This document shows positions 63,136 to 64,000 of a DNA stretch of 64,000 bases, in pieces. Below the pieces are notes generated by a model. It was not told the origin of the DNA. It made no database searches and saw nothing but the letters and a program-made list of their open reading frames with translations. A program made the translations under genes and the position numbers. Numbering within the stretch: position 1 is the stretch's first letter; every line of letters starts with the position of its first letter. Source of the stretch: Clostridiales bacterium (lineage in GTDB: Bacteria; Bacillota; Clostridia; Christensenellales; Pumilibacteraceae); contig JAFLVE010000016.1 of NCBI GenBank assembly GCA_022511445.1, forward strand, positions 1 to 64,000, in the 5' to 3' direction.

Positions 63136-64000
63136 TTATTTAAGCTTGAATCTAACCTCGGTCGATTTATCGAGAGGAAGGGTTAGCTTAACCTCGGCTA
63201 TATCGCCGTCGGGCGCGCCGCCGTCAAAGCCGAACGGATAGGCGTCCTTGTCGCACGGAATAATCTCGAACGGAACTTCTTCCCCGTTTAGATAAACGCC
63301 GTCAATCTCGCCGCACGACATACTTAGGTGGTAGCGGAGCGACACGCTTCTTTGAGAGAACTTATCCGCGCCGTCATAGCTACCCTCCGCCTTGTCTAAT
63401 GTAAAGATAACGGCATTCTCTCCTTTGTCGTACTCGAGAGAATATCCTTGCTTTCGGCACACGCCGTACTTGTACGCCGTCGTTTGCCTGTCGTCCTCGT
63501 AAAGATAAGATTTTGCTTTCCTCTCCTTGGACGGGTAAATATCGAAGGCAAGCTCGTTCCAGGTCTGTTCGGCGGTGGTCTGCGCGTTTTTGCCGAGGGC
63601 GAGCACGCTGCCCGGACGAACGAAAATCGGATAGTCCTTTATTCCGAAATAGGCGACGTGCTTCCCCTTACTGTACTTTGTGCCGTCGAAAACGTTAATA
63701 TATCCGTCCTCGGGAATATAGAAAGGATGCTTTTTGACCGCCGAGTCGGGATCCGCTTTTTCGGACAGCTTTTTGTACAGAAGCTTTACGACCGCCTCGC
63801 CGCCCGCCTGCATGTAATCCATTTTAACGGAGTATTCTACCCCCTTTTTGAGCGAGACGGCTTTTTGCGGGTAAGCGGCGTGGAATGTCCAGTCGTCCAA
63901 AACAAGCTCCCCGTCGACGTAAAGCCTTGTTCCGTCGTCGTTGCACACGTACAGCTCGGCGTCGGTATCGAACTTAAGCTTAAATTCAAACACGGCGGAA
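63136..64000 (-). CDS. GH31 glycoside hydrolase, C-terminal part with PA14 domain (partial)
   Basis: The frame is open to the right edge of the window (codons before the GTG at 63993 read S-A-V), so the N-terminal and catalytic barrel lie outside. The visible 288 residues hold a PA14-type insert (DAELYVCNDDGTRLYVDG) at the beginning. The GH31 all-beta C-terminal region follows (YPIFVRPGSVLALGKNAQ, then YLYEDDRQTTAYK). GH31 enzymes are mostly alpha-glucosidases or alpha-xylosidases; the PA14 insert is linked to carbohydrate binding. Substrate unknown. Confidence 0.8.
   Translation of the reverse strand, partial: SAVFEFKLKFDTDAELYVCNDDGTRLYVDGELVLDDWTFHAAYPQKAVSLKKGVEYSVKMDYMQAGGEAVVKLLYKKLSEKADPDSAVKKHPFYIPEDGYINVFDGTKYSKGKHVAYFGIKDYPIFVRPGSVLALGKNAQTTAEQTWNELAFDIYPSKERKAKSYLYEDDRQTTAYKYGVCRKQGYSLEYDKGENAVIFTLDKAEGSYDGADKFSQRSVSLRYHLSMSCGEIDGVYLNGEEVPFEIIPCDKDAYPFGFDGGAPDGDIAEVKLTLPLDKSTEVRFKLK

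Noticed and set aside
1-64000. CRISPR arrays, tRNA or rRNA genes, and insertion sequences
   Set aside because: I saw no regularly spaced identical repeats, cloverleaf or rRNA core sequences, and no transposase or integrase frame. The repeats present are intragenic or short intergenic palindromes.

Overview
The window comes from a low-to-medium-GC Firmicute, most likely an uncultured member of the Clostridia (a Christensenellales-like gut lineage is my guess, at low confidence). The evidence is SpoIIE, the Firmicute-type ecfA1-ecfA2-ecfT-truA cluster, a FeoA/FeoA/FeoB/Cys-rich module, PdxST, TypA, DUF1540 and CPCC proteins, and lipoproteins with clostridial lipoboxes. Many sigma-A promoters are nearly perfect, with TTGACA/TATAAT-like boxes and 17-bp spacers. 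Almost everything is on the minus strand. Only three small genes (a DUF1540 protein, a CPCC protein and a Phd-like antitoxin) are on the plus strand.

Layout. Bases 1-16559 are one giant minus-strand open frame of at least 5,519 codons. The ORF track omits it because its stop lies beyond base 1. It has an N-terminal signal or anchor helix, a dockerin-like calcium loop, BspA-like leucine-rich repeats, several dozen Ig-like repeats of roughly 80-115 residues, and a C-terminal membrane helix at the window edge. It has its own strong promoter. Upstream (16987-20048) are a GH13 alpha-glucosidase and a Wzz-like coiled-coil membrane protein. Bases 20181-26659 hold an operon-like run: DUF2232, rplI, pdxS, pdxT, a patatin-like lipase, a ComEC-like MBL protein and recF. 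Bases 26792-31318 hold two plus-strand Cys-rich proteins flanking a 1,159-residue FN3-like lipoprotein. Bases 31593-34420 hold a hypothetical protein, a LMW tyrosine phosphatase, a LOG-family protein and a nucleoside phosphorylase. Bases 34538-37629 are the iron-uptake feo operon with palindromic operators. Bases 37772-43077 hold SIMPL, rsmF, truA and the ECF module. Bases 43251-48583 hold a lipoprotein, aconitase with a small partner, an orphan Phd-like antitoxin and a zinc-ribbon membrane protein. Bases 48864-52158 hold two GMP synthases, one lacking the glutaminase domain, around a His-rich zinc-ribbon protein. Bases 52344-59179 hold a small membrane protein, a Fic protein with a degenerate motif, typA, spoIIE, a radical SAM protein and a DUF2726 protein. 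Bases 59295-62584 are the conserved rpmH-rnpA-yidD-yidC-jag operon. The right edge holds the C-terminal part of a GH31 enzyme with a PA14 domain.

How the genes work together. The window mixes housekeeping genes (translation and membrane insertion, recF, guaA, truA, rsmF, vitamin B6 synthesis, iron uptake) with cell-surface genes (the giant repeat protein, two large lipoproteins, the Wzz-like protein and alpha-glucan hydrolases). The strongest candidates for new biology are the giant surface protein, the set of promoters that place the start point at or next to the start codon (candidate leaderless mRNAs), the GTTAGC-type operators of the feo operon, the duplicated start region of rplI, the degenerate Fic protein and the stand-alone GMP synthase. 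I found no CRISPR array, tRNA, rRNA or insertion sequence. The reading was done by eye; promoters and terminators are predictions.
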